64,000 nucleotides of DNA, taken from Fibrobacter succinogenes. GTDB taxonomy: Bacteria; Fibrobacterota; Fibrobacteria; Fibrobacterales; Fibrobacteraceae. The stretch spans positions 1 through 64,000 of the forward strand of contig CADAWC010000028.1 in the NCBI GenBank assembly GCA_902791475.1, given 5' to 3'. The notes under the pieces were generated by a model that did not search any database, had not been told where the DNA came from, and was given only the letters and a program-made list of their open reading frames with translations. The position numbers and the translations under genes were made by a program. Shown piece by piece: positions 27,794 through 36,188 of the stretch. How positions within the stretch are numbered: the stretch's first letter is position 1; each line of letters begins with the position of its first letter.

Positions 27794-28627
27794 TCAGCCC
27801 TCATTATTTTTATGTGTATTTTTAGACAAAGGGAACATCTGCAAGTTCAATCGATAAACTTGACACGGTTCCTTACTCATGTTGGCAATCGCCACAATCT
27901 TTCTGCGACAGGAGTCCAGCTCCCGCACAATCTGTTCGTAAGTTTCTCGGTCAATCCCCATGGTCACACCGGAAACGTCGCGGTCATGAACATCAAACTC
28001 ATCAATGGCTTTCTGTGCAAAGCCCGCCATTTCACGGTGCATCGAGCGAACAACCAAAGGCATCACTTCAGAATTACCGACCAAGGCCTTATCCGTTTGC
28101 TCATAGACATTTTCGGACTTGCGTTGCAAAATCCCGACTCTCACCATAAAATCCAGGGAATTACGGACTTCATCGGCAGTGATCGGATTCCAGCACATTT
28201 GGGCAACATCTTCGGGAGTAGCCCCAGGCATCATCGTCACCAGTTCACGCAGAACCGGATTTTTCCAGGATTCAAAATACGTGAACGCATCCCCATCGAC
28301 CACTCGAATTTTGTTAGCGTCCGCAATATTTTTCATGTTTGCAAAGGCGGTCTTTTTCGTTTCGTCATCCTTCGCTTGGTTATACCGCACCAAATTGCGA
28401 AAATAAGCATTTTCAAAGCCGCCCAAATTCATAGCCGCAGCGACTCTTTCAATCCCCAACTCGCTAAGGCTGCTCTTCCCTTCACACACCAACTTCAAGT
28501 AAGTTGGCGACGTAAAGCCAGCCAGACGCGCGAATTCACGCCACGTAAACGAGCTAGTCCTCTTACGCTCATCATAAAAATCCTGCATGCAGCAGCGATA
28601 ATCACGATATTCTGTTACTGGTTTCAT
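27794..28627 (-). CDS. TIGR02147-family regulator, copy 2
   Basis: 277 residues from ATG 28627; an upstream TTG at 28639 is less likely. N-terminus MKPVTEYRDYRCCMQDFYDE, helix-turn-helix candidate FTWREFARLAGFTSPTYLKL (residues about 25-45), C-terminus VYRLNLQMFPL. It is closely related to the copy at 62434-63261. The message continues into the modular lipoprotein gene (TGA T ATG). A promoter with a perfect inverted repeat lies just upstream (28666-28712), which suggests autoregulation. Confidence 0.88.
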   Translation of the reverse strand: MKPVTEYRDYRCCMQDFYDERKRTSSFTWREFARLAGFTSPTYLKLVCEGKSSLSELGIERVAAAMNLGGFENAYFRNLVRYNQAKDDETKKTAFANMKNIADANKIRVVDGDAFTYFESWKNPVLRELVTMMPGATPEDVAQMCWNPITADEVRNSLDFMVRVGILQRKSENVYEQTDKALVGNSEVMPLVVRSMHREMAGFAQKAIDEFDVHDRDVSGVTMGIDRETYEQIVRELDSCRRKIVAIANMSKEPCQVYRLNLQMFPLSKNTHKNNEG

Positions 28628-28665
28628 AAAACCGCCCAATAAGAAACTTTTCTCTCCATGACTTT

Positions 28666-28712
28666 AATATAACATATTTTGTATCATTAGACAAGTTTCC
28701 AATGATACAAAA
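28666..28712 (-). promoter_or_regulatory. Promoter and operator of the TIGR02147 copy 2 operon
   Basis: On the minus strand: -35 TTGTCT (28689-28694), 17-base spacer, -10 TATATT (28666-28671). A perfect 12-bp inverted repeat TTTTGTATCATT / AATGATACAAAA occupies 28677-28688 and 28701-28712, one arm in the spacer and one just upstream of the -35, an ideal place for a repressor. Confidence 0.7.
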
Positions 28713-28745
28713 TTAAAAAAATTCACTTTTTTTTGCCTAAAGGAC

Positions 28746-28774
28746 TTGACTGAATCAAAACAAGTTTTTAAATA
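28746..28774 (+). promoter_or_regulatory. Putative promoter of tRNA-Asp
   Basis: TTGACT (28746-28751), 17-base spacer, TAAATA (28769-28774), 34 bases before the tRNA. Confidence 0.5.
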
Positions 28775-28808
28775 TGGTTCACCGATTGAGAAATCAATCG
28801 AACCACTT

Positions 28809-28884
28809 GGGGTGGTAGCTCAATTTTGGTTAGAGCACCGGCCTGTCACGCCGGAGGTTGCGAGTTCAAGCCTCGTCTATCCCG
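28809..28884 (+). tRNA. tRNA-Asp (GTC)
   Basis: Full cloverleaf: acceptor GGGGTGG / CTATCCC (two G-U pairs), D-loop AGCTCAATTTTGGTTAGAGC, anticodon stem CCGGC/GCCGG with loop CTGTCAC (anticodon GTC), T-arm GTTCAAG. Discriminator G; CCA is not encoded. Followed by a terminator. Confidence 0.95.
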
Positions 28885-28888
28885 CGAA

Positions 28889-28921
28889 AAAGCACTTCTC
28901 TCTGAGAAGTGCTTTTCGTTT
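28889..28921 (+). terminator. Terminator after tRNA-Asp
   Basis: Stem GCACTTCTC (28892-28900) / GAGAAGTGC (28904-28912) plus flanking A/T pairs, then TTTTCGTTT. A second hairpin CCTCTC/GAGAGG followed by CTTTTCGTTTTTT lies about 35 bases further on. Confidence 0.85.
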
Positions 28922-29094
28922 GTTGAGCGCAGCGAAACAAACAAACATCTCACCTCTCAAAAGAGAGGGCTTTTCGTTTTTTAGCCATTTTCCACCCTCC
29001 ACAAGCCATTTCAATCCATAGTCGCAATTGTACGAACACGTTTCAACTCCTCCTTCAAAAAATGTTTATATTAAAAATCAAGAAGGAGTTTTTT

Positions 29095-30819
29095 ATGAAG
29101 AACATTCATAAATACATACTTATCGTTTTAATCTGCGGGCTTATTTTCTTTATTCTCGGCTACCCCTGTCGAGAACTTTTCAAGATTTCTGACACGACCG
29201 AAGTCCGCATTGTGGCGGCCCTCCCCCTGCTTTTCGGTATTTCATTTGGATTTGCAGGCGTCCTCGGCTGCGCGATTGCAAACCTCATCGCCGACATCAT
29301 GTCAGGCTATGACGCCATCATCTTTATCCCAGGATTTTTCGTCCAGATTATTTACGGTTACGTCCCCGCCGTGATTTGGAACAGGCTCCGCAAAAACGAC
29401 AAGAACAAGTTCAAGCTCGACAAGATTTACAAGAACGTGCAGTACATGCTCATCGTCATCCTAGATTCGCTTGCGGCAGCGTTCATGGTCGTAAGCGTCA
29501 TCAAACTAAAATTTGACGAACACTATTTTTCGATGCTCTCGGCAAACATTTTCTTCAATCAATTTATCACGATGGTGATTATAGGGTTTCCGTATCTAAT
29601 CTGCGCCTCGCTCATTTGCCAGCGAAAAATGCGCAAAAAGCAAAAAAAATCCACAAAGTTCATCTTTTCTTTTTCGCTCAACGAAAAATTCATTTTGTTT
29701 TTCCTCGCCACAAGCATCATCATTTCAGTAGCATTTGGAATTACAAGCTACCCAAGCATTGCACTTAAATACGGCGAGAACAATCTTTACCTCTGGAATT
29801 ACGTTTACTTTTACATCGGCACATTGCTGAACATCGGTATCTGGGTTTCACTCGGGTTCCTCTACTACATGGAGCGTACCGTCACAAAGCCTATCGAGAG
29901 CATGAGCGAAATTGCCAAGACATTCGGGCAAAATACGGACATTTACGAAAGAATCCACAACACTCTGCAAAAATGCCACCAGTACATCTATTTTACCTCT
30001 GAAGTCGGGAAACTCGCACGTTCCTACGAAGAAATGGCCAAGGAACTAGACGATTACGTCAAAAATCTGACCGAAGCGACAGCAACGCAGCAAAAAGTCC
30101 ACACGGAGCTTTCCATTGCAACGGCAATCCAACGAGCCTCGCTTTCAAAGCCCGTCAACGTCGAAGGTTTTGAAAATTACGCCATGATGCGCCCCGCCCT
30201 CGAAGTTGGCGGTGACTTTTACGACAACCTCATGCTAGACGACGACCATTTGGCCCTCGTGATCGCAGACGTCTCAGGCAAAGGCGTCCCTGCCGCACTC
30301 TTTATGATGGTCTCCAAGATTGTGCTGAGACACAACCTGCAACACGGCCTCTCGCCTGCCGAAGCGCTCAGCCGCGCAAACGACGAACTCGCCGAGCACA
30401 ACGTTCACGACATGTTTGTCACATGCCTTTGCGGCGTGCTGAATATCAAGACTGGTCACCTCGTCTACGCCAACGCAGGTCACGAAAAGCCGTTCATCAA
30501 GCACGCTAACGGAGATTTCGAAGTCGCTACCCTTAAAAGCGGATTCGTCCTCGCCGGCATGGAAGGCTACAAGTACAGGGAATTCGAAGTGCAGCTTAAG
30601 CCAGGCGATACGATTTTCACCTATACCGACGGCGTTCCCGAAGCTACAAACGAAAAGGACGAAGAATTCGGCATGGAGCGCCTCAAGAAAGTCCTGAACG
30701 AAGCGAAAGACGATTCCATCCGCCTCCTGTGCCGTAAAGTCCGCATGGCGGTCAAGGAATTTGCCGGGAACGCCCCGCAATTCGACGACATCACAATGCT
30801 CGCATTCAAGATGAAATAG
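29095..30819 (+). CDS. Membrane sensor with SpoIIE-type PP2C phosphatase domain
   Basis: 574 residues from ATG 29095, with AAGGAG six bases upstream. The N-terminal 275 residues hold seven or so membrane helices; the first block (FGISFGFAGVLGCAIANLIADIMSG) resembles transporter-like sensory membrane domains. A linker near 280-340 (TKPIESMSEIAKTFG) is HAMP-like. The C-terminal domain is a PPM/SpoIIE phosphatase (RsbU type): ALEVGGDFYD, LVIADVSGKGVPAALFM, IFTYTDGVPEA and FDDITML carry the metal-binding aspartates. It should dephosphorylate an anti-sigma antagonist or similar partner; no partner gene lies next to it. Confidence 0.88.
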   Translation: MKNIHKYILIVLICGLIFFILGYPCRELFKISDTTEVRIVAALPLLFGISFGFAGVLGCAIANLIADIMSGYDAIIFIPGFFVQIIYGYVPAVIWNRLRKNDKNKFKLDKIYKNVQYMLIVILDSLAAAFMVVSVIKLKFDEHYFSMLSANIFFNQFITMVIIGFPYLICASLICQRKMRKKQKKSTKFIFSFSLNEKFILFFLATSIIISVAFGITSYPSIALKYGENNLYLWNYVYFYIGTLLNIGIWVSLGFLYYMERTVTKPIESMSEIAKTFGQNTDIYERIHNTLQKCHQYIYFTSEVGKLARSYEEMAKELDDYVKNLTEATATQQKVHTELSIATAIQRASLSKPVNVEGFENYAMMRPALEVGGDFYDNLMLDDDHLALVIADVSGKGVPAALFMMVSKIVLRHNLQHGLSPAEALSRANDELAEHNVHDMFVTCLCGVLNIKTGHLVYANAGHEKPFIKHANGDFEVATLKSGFVLAGMEGYKYREFEVQLKPGDTIFTYTDGVPEATNEKDEEFGMERLKKVLNEAKDDSIRLLCRKVRMAVKEFAGNAPQFDDITMLAFKMK

Positions 30820-30909
30820 ATTACGCTATTCCAATTTAGACCAAGACTTTATTATTTATTTGACACATTTTAAGTTATTTTCTTATTACAAGACAAGGAG
30901 AAAATAACA

Positions 30910-32142
30910 ATGAAAACCATTAAGCTTACCGCAATGGCTTTTGGCCTTGCCGCTGCAAACGTTTTTGCGCAAGAAGCCACAACAGCCCAAACAGCAAATC
31001 AGCCTGCAGTCGAACCTACAAAAGCTACAGACGTAACAGTCGAAAAGAAAGGACCGGAATTAAAAGTGTCCGGCAAAGCGGAGTTCGACGCATACGCACA
31101 AGCATCAACTGCTCAAGACCAAAGAATTTATCACAGCTACGCATCCACTATTGACGTAGACTTCAATGTCAAATTCAACAAAAACTGGTCCGCCTTTGCA
31201 GAAATTGAAGCCGATGGAGATGACGAAGCCCCACACGTTACCTACAAAAAGGCATACGTTCAATACAACAGAGGTGACAACTTCATACTACGTGTGGGTG
31301 ATTTTACGTTCTCTGAGGGTGCATTCACATTCTACAATTATGATGACGCCGGGATCTATGCCGCAGGCATGAGAGAACACGACATTCGCGGTCTAGACTT
31401 GCAGTTTAACGGGTTGCAATTCGGTGTGGGTTTTGGCCGTGGAAACAACGACGTCTCTTGTCTGAACTCGGAATCATTTCCTTGCGATTACGGCGAATCC
31501 AAAAGTTACGATGTCCACTTAGCTTACCAATTTGACATTGCAGGCCAAACATTCCGTCCGTTCGTCCACTACAAAAGCTGGCAAAATAAAGATGCCAACG
31601 AACTCCATGCCGGTTTGCATACAGATCTTTTATTAGGTCCCTTTGACATTCACGCCGTTTACGGCTTACATGCAGACCGCTTGAAAAAATCCTACCCCAA
31701 CGCCACGCACGCCTTGTTAGCCGAGCCCACATTGAATCTTGGCCGCGTGTTCATCAAAACAGGCATATTCTTCGCTTTCTTTGACGACGACATGGATAAG
31801 GCAACTATCCATGAAACCAGCGCTACTTATTATGAAATCCCTGAATACAAGTTCGCCTACGGCGAAGTCGATTTCAAGGCTCTTGACGTATTCACGATCG
31901 GTCTCATAGGTGAATGGCATACCAACACGCTCGACAACTCGAAGGAACTCGGCTCTGTCAATTTCGGCACCCGACTTTACTTCAACCCCGTCAAGAATCT
32001 TGATATGACCGGTTTCGTAAAGGCCATCATCCCCGTGGGCGATGACTGGAAAAAAGGAGAACACAGTAATTGGGTATCCACCACCGATTACGGCAAAGAC
32101 GTATCGTTCAACTTTGGTCTAGAAACCGTATTCAAATTCTAA
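30910..32142 (+). CDS. Outer-membrane beta-barrel (porin-like)
   Basis: 410 residues. Sec signal peptide ending NVFAQ, a Thr/Ala-rich acidic linker (22-50), then alternating beta-strands (LKVSGKAEFDAYAQ, WSAFAEIEADG, ...) ending in the outer-membrane signature Phe (FNFGLETVFKF). A phosphate- or carboxylate-type porin is possible but substrate is unknown. AAGGAG precedes ATG 30910, and TTGACA occurs at 30860. Monocistronic; a terminator follows. Confidence 0.82.
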   Translation: MKTIKLTAMAFGLAAANVFAQEATTAQTANQPAVEPTKATDVTVEKKGPELKVSGKAEFDAYAQASTAQDQRIYHSYASTIDVDFNVKFNKNWSAFAEIEADGDDEAPHVTYKKAYVQYNRGDNFILRVGDFTFSEGAFTFYNYDDAGIYAAGMREHDIRGLDLQFNGLQFGVGFGRGNNDVSCLNSESFPCDYGESKSYDVHLAYQFDIAGQTFRPFVHYKSWQNKDANELHAGLHTDLLLGPFDIHAVYGLHADRLKKSYPNATHALLAEPTLNLGRVFIKTGIFFAFFDDDMDKATIHETSATYYEIPEYKFAYGEVDFKALDVFTIGLIGEWHTNTLDNSKELGSVNFGTRLYFNPVKNLDMTGFVKAIIPVGDDWKKGEHSNWVSTTDYGKDVSFNFGLETVFKF

Positions 32143-32161
32143 ACCACTCCCAAACTCCACA

Positions 32162-32195
32162 AAAATCCTCGGTGATATACTGAGGATTTTTTCTT
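32162..32195 (+). terminator. Terminator after the porin-like gene
   Basis: AAATCCTCGGT / ACTGAGGATTT (one G-U) with a GATAT loop, then a run of T. Confidence 0.85.
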
Positions 32196-32221
32196 ATATT
32201 AACCACCAAAAGGAGAGCTTA

Positions 32222-32815
32222 TTGCGCGATAAGGAACGCGGGTTTGCACGTGTTTTCTACGACCCGGCGCAACGACTTTACGCCAACCGTGACGGCATCG
32301 AAAACGTCCAGGTAAAAGCCATGCCGGTCATGGTTCTCAAGCGCGGTTTCCGCAACACCAAGAAAATCCTAGAATGGATTTACAAGAACACCAACATCCG
32401 CTTGCAGAGCTACAACAACACGCCACAAGGAACGTCCGTCACGGAATACCGCTACAAGGATGTTTCAGAAGAAGAGCAGCTGCTCATCAACAGCTACAAC
32501 GAACTTGAGCGAAAGTACAACGTCAAGTCCTCCGAAGTTCTCGTTGTCTCCATGCACAGCGAAGCAAAATCCGGCATCAAGAACATCAAGGACGAGCGAT
32601 CCGCATGGAACAAGGTCGGCGGCAAAAAGCTCATTCAGGACAAAGTGAACATCGTGAGTGCCTACCGCATCAAGGGACTCGACACGATGGCAGTAATCCT
32701 CGTCGATGTGGAAGAACCGACCGAGACAAGCAAGCGCGAAGACTGGAAACGCCTTCTGCTTGTTGGCGCCACCCGCGCCAAGAAACTGCTGACCGTCATC
32801 CGAAAGAAAGTGTAA
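32222..32815 (+). CDS. C-terminal fragment of a UvrD/Rep-type helicase
   Basis: 197 residues from TTG 32222 (AGGAG upstream). It starts inside the helicase fold: FYDPAQRLY corresponds to motif III (usually GDxxQxIY); later VNIVSAYRIKGLDTMAVILVD is motif V and LLLVGATRAKKLL is motif VI. The Walker A and B motifs and the first RecA domain are absent, and a transcription terminator sits directly upstream. It cannot be an active helicase by itself. It is probably the remnant of a superfamily-1 helicase after an upstream deletion, though the good ribosome site means it may still be translated. Confidence 0.7.
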   Translation: MRDKERGFARVFYDPAQRLYANRDGIENVQVKAMPVMVLKRGFRNTKKILEWIYKNTNIRLQSYNNTPQGTSVTEYRYKDVSEEEQLLINSYNELERKYNVKSSEVLVVSMHSEAKSGIKNIKDERSAWNKVGGKKLIQDKVNIVSAYRIKGLDTMAVILVDVEEPTETSKREDWKRLLLVGATRAKKLLTVIRKKV

Positions 32816-32846
32816 AATTAAGGGCTTTGATTAGTCGCCCCGCCTC

Positions 32847-32875
32847 TTGACAGGCTAATAGCTATTAGCTATTTT
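32847..32875 (+). promoter_or_regulatory. Promoter of the TetR operon with palindromic operator in the spacer
   Basis: -35 TTGACA (32847-32852), 17-base spacer, -10 TATTTT (32870-32875). The perfect 16-base palindrome GCTAATAGCTATTAGC (32854-32869) fills the spacer; TAGCTATTTTAGCTA overlaps its end. This placement fits autorepression by the TetR protein encoded downstream. Confidence 0.7.
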
Positions 32876-32927
32876 AGCTAACACACATTAGCCATAAAAG
32901 CCGTAAACTTCAAAAACAAGAGGCGCC

Positions 32928-33521
32928 ATGTCCACTAAAGAAAAAATTCTCGAAACAGCATTAACGCTATTTGCCAAAAACGGATACGATGGCACAAGCG
33001 TGGAGCAAATCGCCCAGGATGTCGGCATCAAGGCGCCGTCGCTTTACAAGCATTTCAAAGGCAAAGAAGACATTCTGAATTCGCTGATCGACATTGCCGA
33101 AGCGCGTTACGAGGAATCATTTGGCACCGCGAAAAAAGTCGGTACAATCCCCGAAAACATCGACGGATTCATCCACGAAATGATGAAAAGAATCCGCTTT
33201 ACGATGAGCGACCCGATTATCAAGAAGATGCGCATTTTCTTGGTGCAGGAACAGTTCCGCAGCGAGCGCCTTGCCGAAATCACGACAAGGCATCAAGTGG
33301 ACGGACTTTTGCAAATGTACCAGAAAATTCTCGAAACGCTGATGGCCGCAGGCGTAATCATCAAGGACGACCCAGAAATGCTCGCGACAGAGATTACTGC
33401 ACCTGTAGCACTCTGGATTTCTAAAGTCGATCGCCAGCCGAAATGCGAAAAAGAAGCGCTCAAATTCATCGAGAAGCACTTACAACATTTTTTCAAGACA
33501 TACGCAAATGGAAACAGATAG
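32928..33521 (+). CDS. TetR/AcrR-family transcriptional repressor
   Basis: 197 residues. The N-terminal 50 residues are a canonical TetR helix-turn-helix (ILETALTLFAKNGYDGTSVE, QIAQDVGIKAPSLYKHFKGK). The C-terminal ligand domain (60-190) is typical in length and helical content. It starts a probable four-gene operon with a GNAT acetyltransferase (14-base overlap), a flavoprotein and an ACT-domain protein, and likely represses it through the palindrome at 32854-32869. Ligand unknown. Confidence 0.93.
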   Translation: MSTKEKILETALTLFAKNGYDGTSVEQIAQDVGIKAPSLYKHFKGKEDILNSLIDIAEARYEESFGTAKKVGTIPENIDGFIHEMMKRIRFTMSDPIIKKMRIFLVQEQFRSERLAEITTRHQVDGLLQMYQKILETLMAAGVIIKDDPEMLATEITAPVALWISKVDRQPKCEKEALKFIEKHLQHFFKTYANGNR

Positions 33522-34050
33522 ATTTTTACTGCGCCCGTGGCGCGAATGTGATGCCGAAGCTTTGTTCAAATATGCAAGTGACCCAGATGTCGGACCGCGC
33601 GCCGGTTGGGAACCGCACAAGAGCGTAGAAGAAAGCTTGCAAATCATCCGCACAATTTTTGGCGGTGATCACATGTGGGCCATTGAACTGAAAGAGACAG
33701 GAGAACCCATCGGTTGCATCGGCTACCTGCTCAAAGGCGAAAGCAACATCGACATTGGCGAGAACGAAGCCGAAGCAGGCTACTGGATCGCAAAACCTTA
33801 TTGGAACAAAGGAATTTGTACAGAAGCCTTGAAGTTGATGATAGACTATTGCTTCAATGAAAAACACCTTGACGTTCTCTGGAGCGACTTTTTCATCGAC
33901 AATCCCGCCTCCGGACGCGTGATGGGAAAATGCGGATTCCGCGAAACTGGCGAAATGCGTTACTGCGAAAATCTTTATGGTGGCAGCAAGCGCCCCGTGA
34001 AAGTGATGAAACTGGACCGCACCAAACAAAAGACAAGGCTGACGCACTAA
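33508..34050 (+). CDS. GNAT-family N-acetyltransferase (RimJ/RimL type)
   Basis: 180 residues. METDRFLLRPWRECDAEALF is the standard start of RimJ-like acetyltransferases; EAGYWIAKPYWNKGICTEAL is the acetyl-CoA binding motif (here GKG-like as NKGICTEA), and NPASGRVMGKCGF is motif B. Acceptor unknown. It overlaps the end of tetR by 14 bases, indicating co-transcription and coupling. Confidence 0.9.
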   Translation: METDRFLLRPWRECDAEALFKYASDPDVGPRAGWEPHKSVEESLQIIRTIFGGDHMWAIELKETGEPIGCIGYLLKGESNIDIGENEAEAGYWIAKPYWNKGICTEALKLMIDYCFNEKHLDVLWSDFFIDNPASGRVMGKCGFRETGEMRYCENLYGGSKRPVKVMKLDRTKQKTRLTH

Positions 34051-34095
34051 TAAGTAACACTTTTCAAGACCTCAGGTGTTACAAATAAAAAGGAG

Positions 34096-34119
34096 ATTCT
34101 CGCAGCAGCGAGAATGACA
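34096..34119 (+). repeat. ATTCTCGC/GCGAGAATGACA palindromic element at a gene start
   Basis: Arms ATTCTCGC (34096-34103) and GCGAGAAT (34108-34115), tail GACAA. It is preceded by AAAAAGGAG, and the ATG at 34114 is formed by its right end, so the element seems to supply the start region of the next gene. Confidence 0.75.
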
Positions 34120-35268
34120 ATAAAAATGACTTTAGTTTTGAACACATTGGAATCGGACGATTGCACGGAACAAATTAACGCTCTATTTGCGGATAAAAAT
34201 GAAGAAATAGAAATCATCAACACCGCAGACTTGAAAATCATGCATTGCATGGGTTGCAACAACTGCTGGCTAAAAACTCCAGGCATTTGCGCCATCAAGG
34301 ACGATTACGAAATCATCCTCAAAAAATTGGTCGCAGCCGAAAACTTCTGGGTTGTGGCAGATACGAAATTTGGTTTTATTGACTACCGCGGCAAGCGAGT
34401 CTTGGATCGCATCGTCCCGATGCTAAACATGTACATCGAAATCCGCGACGGCTGGGAACGCCACCAGTTGCGTTATCATCCGCTGAATTTCGGATTCATT
34501 TACAAGGGCAACGGGAACCGAGAACTGCTCGAAGAATGGAGTATGCGAGTCGCCAGAAATTTGGCAGGGCATTCGCTCGGCGTTATTAGTTTAGACAAAG
34601 CCGCCGAACACGTCATCATAATTAACGGAAGCCCGCGCGTCAAAAAGAACAGCAACACGAATAAGATTATCCAAGCTTTTGCCGAAGGACTCGAAAAAGC
34701 GGGAATCACGCACAAGCTTTATTCACTTTCGAACCATGCCGAATGGGACGAAGCCCGCGAAGCATTCATGACGAACGACAACATCATCATCGCCGTGCCA
34801 CTTTTTGTAGAATGTCTGCCGAGTTTGTTGCTTGAATTCTTAAGCACTCTCCCAACAGAACGCAAACAACCGGCAAAACTCTCGTTCATTCTCCACGGCG
34901 GATTCGACGAAGGTCACCAGCTGCGACTCGGTGAAAAATTCTTACAGTCGCTCCCGGCTCAACTCGGCTGCTCTTGCGGTGGTGTTCTTGTGAAAGGCGG
35001 CAGCTTTTTGCTACGCAATCGCGAAAACAGCTACATCAAAAAGATGACCGACAAGATGCTAGCCTCTTACACAACCATGGGACAATCTTTCGCCCGCAAC
35101 GGAAGCTTCTCAAGTTCAGAAGCAAAGAAATTTACAGGCTTCGAAAAAAATCCAAAAATAGGAATCCTGCTTTTCAACCTCATTTTCAAGCGCATCGTCA
35201 AAAAGAACTTTGAGCGGATTGCGCAGGAATGGGGCTGCACAGAACCGCTAGACCGTAAACCATATTAA
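34114..35268 (+). CDS. Two-domain flavodoxin-like / NADPH-dependent FMN reductase protein
   Basis: 384 residues. The N-terminal domain (1-160) has a flavodoxin-like start and CMGCNNCWLKTPGICAIKDD, the cysteine pattern of iron-sulfur flavoproteins. The C-terminal domain starts at about residue 167 with VIIINGSPRVKKNSNTNKII, the FMN-phosphate loop of a second flavodoxin fold. A tandem of this sort suggests an oxidoreductase with intramolecular electron transfer. The start is uncertain: ATG 34114 lies in a palindromic repeat, ATG 34126 would shorten it by four residues. Third gene of the TetR operon. Confidence 0.82.
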   Translation: MTIKMTLVLNTLESDDCTEQINALFADKNEEIEIINTADLKIMHCMGCNNCWLKTPGICAIKDDYEIILKKLVAAENFWVVADTKFGFIDYRGKRVLDRIVPMLNMYIEIRDGWERHQLRYHPLNFGFIYKGNGNRELLEEWSMRVARNLAGHSLGVISLDKAAEHVIIINGSPRVKKNSNTNKIIQAFAEGLEKAGITHKLYSLSNHAEWDEAREAFMTNDNIIIAVPLFVECLPSLLLEFLSTLPTERKQPAKLSFILHGGFDEGHQLRLGEKFLQSLPAQLGCSCGGVLVKGGSFLLRNRENSYIKKMTDKMLASYTTMGQSFARNGSFSSSEAKKFTGFEKNPKIGILLFNLIFKRIVKKNFERIAQEWGCTEPLDRKPY

Positions 35269-35285
35269 AACAAAGGATCAACTTA

Positions 35286-35651
35286 ATGAAACTAAAGAAA
35301 TTGGAATACAAACTAACCGTCTGTAAAGTAGCGGACATTAAAGATATTGATACGGGCAAGGATTTCTATTTCGTTGGAAAAACCGACGAAGAAATATCCC
35401 TCGTATGCAAAACAGATGATACTCCCCCAAATACAACTGAACGAGATGATGGATGGCGAGGTTTCCGCATTCAGGGAGTACTTGATTTTTCTCTTATAGG
35501 CATTCTTTCAAAGTTGTCAGCTATTCTTGCTGAAAATGACATCGGAATTTTTGCGATATCCACTTTCAATACGGATTATATTCTTGTGAAAGCGGAGAAT
35601 TTTGAGAAGGCGCTGAAAGTGTTGTCAGATGCGGGGTATGATGTAGTGTGA
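35286..35651 (+). CDS. ACT-domain protein
   Basis: 121 residues. FRIQGVLDFSLIGILSKLSA followed by ILAENDIGIFAISTFNTDYILVK is the ACT fold seen in stand-alone amino-acid-binding proteins (CASTOR-like/ACT_7 type). The first half is a smaller companion domain. It starts 17 bases after the flavoprotein stop and has GGA upstream. Probably the last gene of the TetR operon, acting as an amino-acid sensor or binding subunit (inference). Confidence 0.85.
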   Translation: MKLKKLEYKLTVCKVADIKDIDTGKDFYFVGKTDEEISLVCKTDDTPPNTTERDDGWRGFRIQGVLDFSLIGILSKLSAILAENDIGIFAISTFNTDYILVKAENFEKALKVLSDAGYDVV

Positions 35652-35742
35652 TTACCAGAATCTTCCTTGTGGCGCATAACAGAAGCACGAAAGGAATATG
35701 GAAACCGATACTAACAAATTCCGAAAAAAGATCGAAAAGGAC

Positions 35743-35778
35743 TTGACGAGAACTTTAAAATAGTGTACATTTGTACAC
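35743..35778 (+). promoter_or_regulatory. Putative promoter and operator of the GyrI-like gene
   Basis: TTGACG (35743-35748) and, about 15 bases on, the inverted repeat GTGTACA-TT-TGTACAC (35763-35778), which overlaps where the -10 should be. A repressor site is likely. Confidence 0.55.
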
Positions 35779-35799
35779 GTGTTGTAAGAAGGAGATTTC

Positions 35800-36138
35800 A
35801 TGCCTTTTGACTTTAAAAAAGAATATAAAGAATTCTACATGCCGAAAGGCAAACCCGAAATCGTCACAGTCCCAAAGATGAACTACATCGCAGTACGTGG
35901 CAAGGGCAACCCGAATGAAGAAGAGGGCGAATACAAAAAATCCATTGAACTTCTGTACGGCATAGCCTACACCATCAAGGCAAATGTTGCCGCAATGGAT
36001 AAGTTCATTGCCGACAATGGCTACGAAAACGACATTTCGGACACAAGGCGCCACCACGAGATTTACCTTTCTGACGCACGTAAAGCCGCCCCAGAAAAGT
36101 TAAAGACTGTTATCCGCCACCCAATTAAAAAGATCTAA
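35800..36138 (+). CDS. GyrI-like small-molecule-binding protein with internal deletion
   Basis: 112 residues. The start MPFDFKKEYKEFYMPKGKPE and the end HHEIYLSDARKAAPEKLKTV are the two ends of a GyrI-like domain protein that is normally about 210 residues. The central part, including the conserved aromatic pocket (WWQ region), is missing: the sequence jumps from LYGIAYTIK to AAMDKFIADNGYEND. The frame is kept, so this is an in-frame deletion and not a frameshift. AAGGAG precedes the start and the promoter looks intact. It may be a pseudogene or a reduced protein. Confidence 0.78.
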   Translation: MPFDFKKEYKEFYMPKGKPEIVTVPKMNYIAVRGKGNPNEEEGEYKKSIELLYGIAYTIKANVAAMDKFIADNGYENDISDTRRHHEIYLSDARKAAPEKLKTVIRHPIKKI

Positions 36139-36188
36139 TACAAATTCGATATCCGTCCGACGGGCACAACAATCTAAAAGGAGAAATC

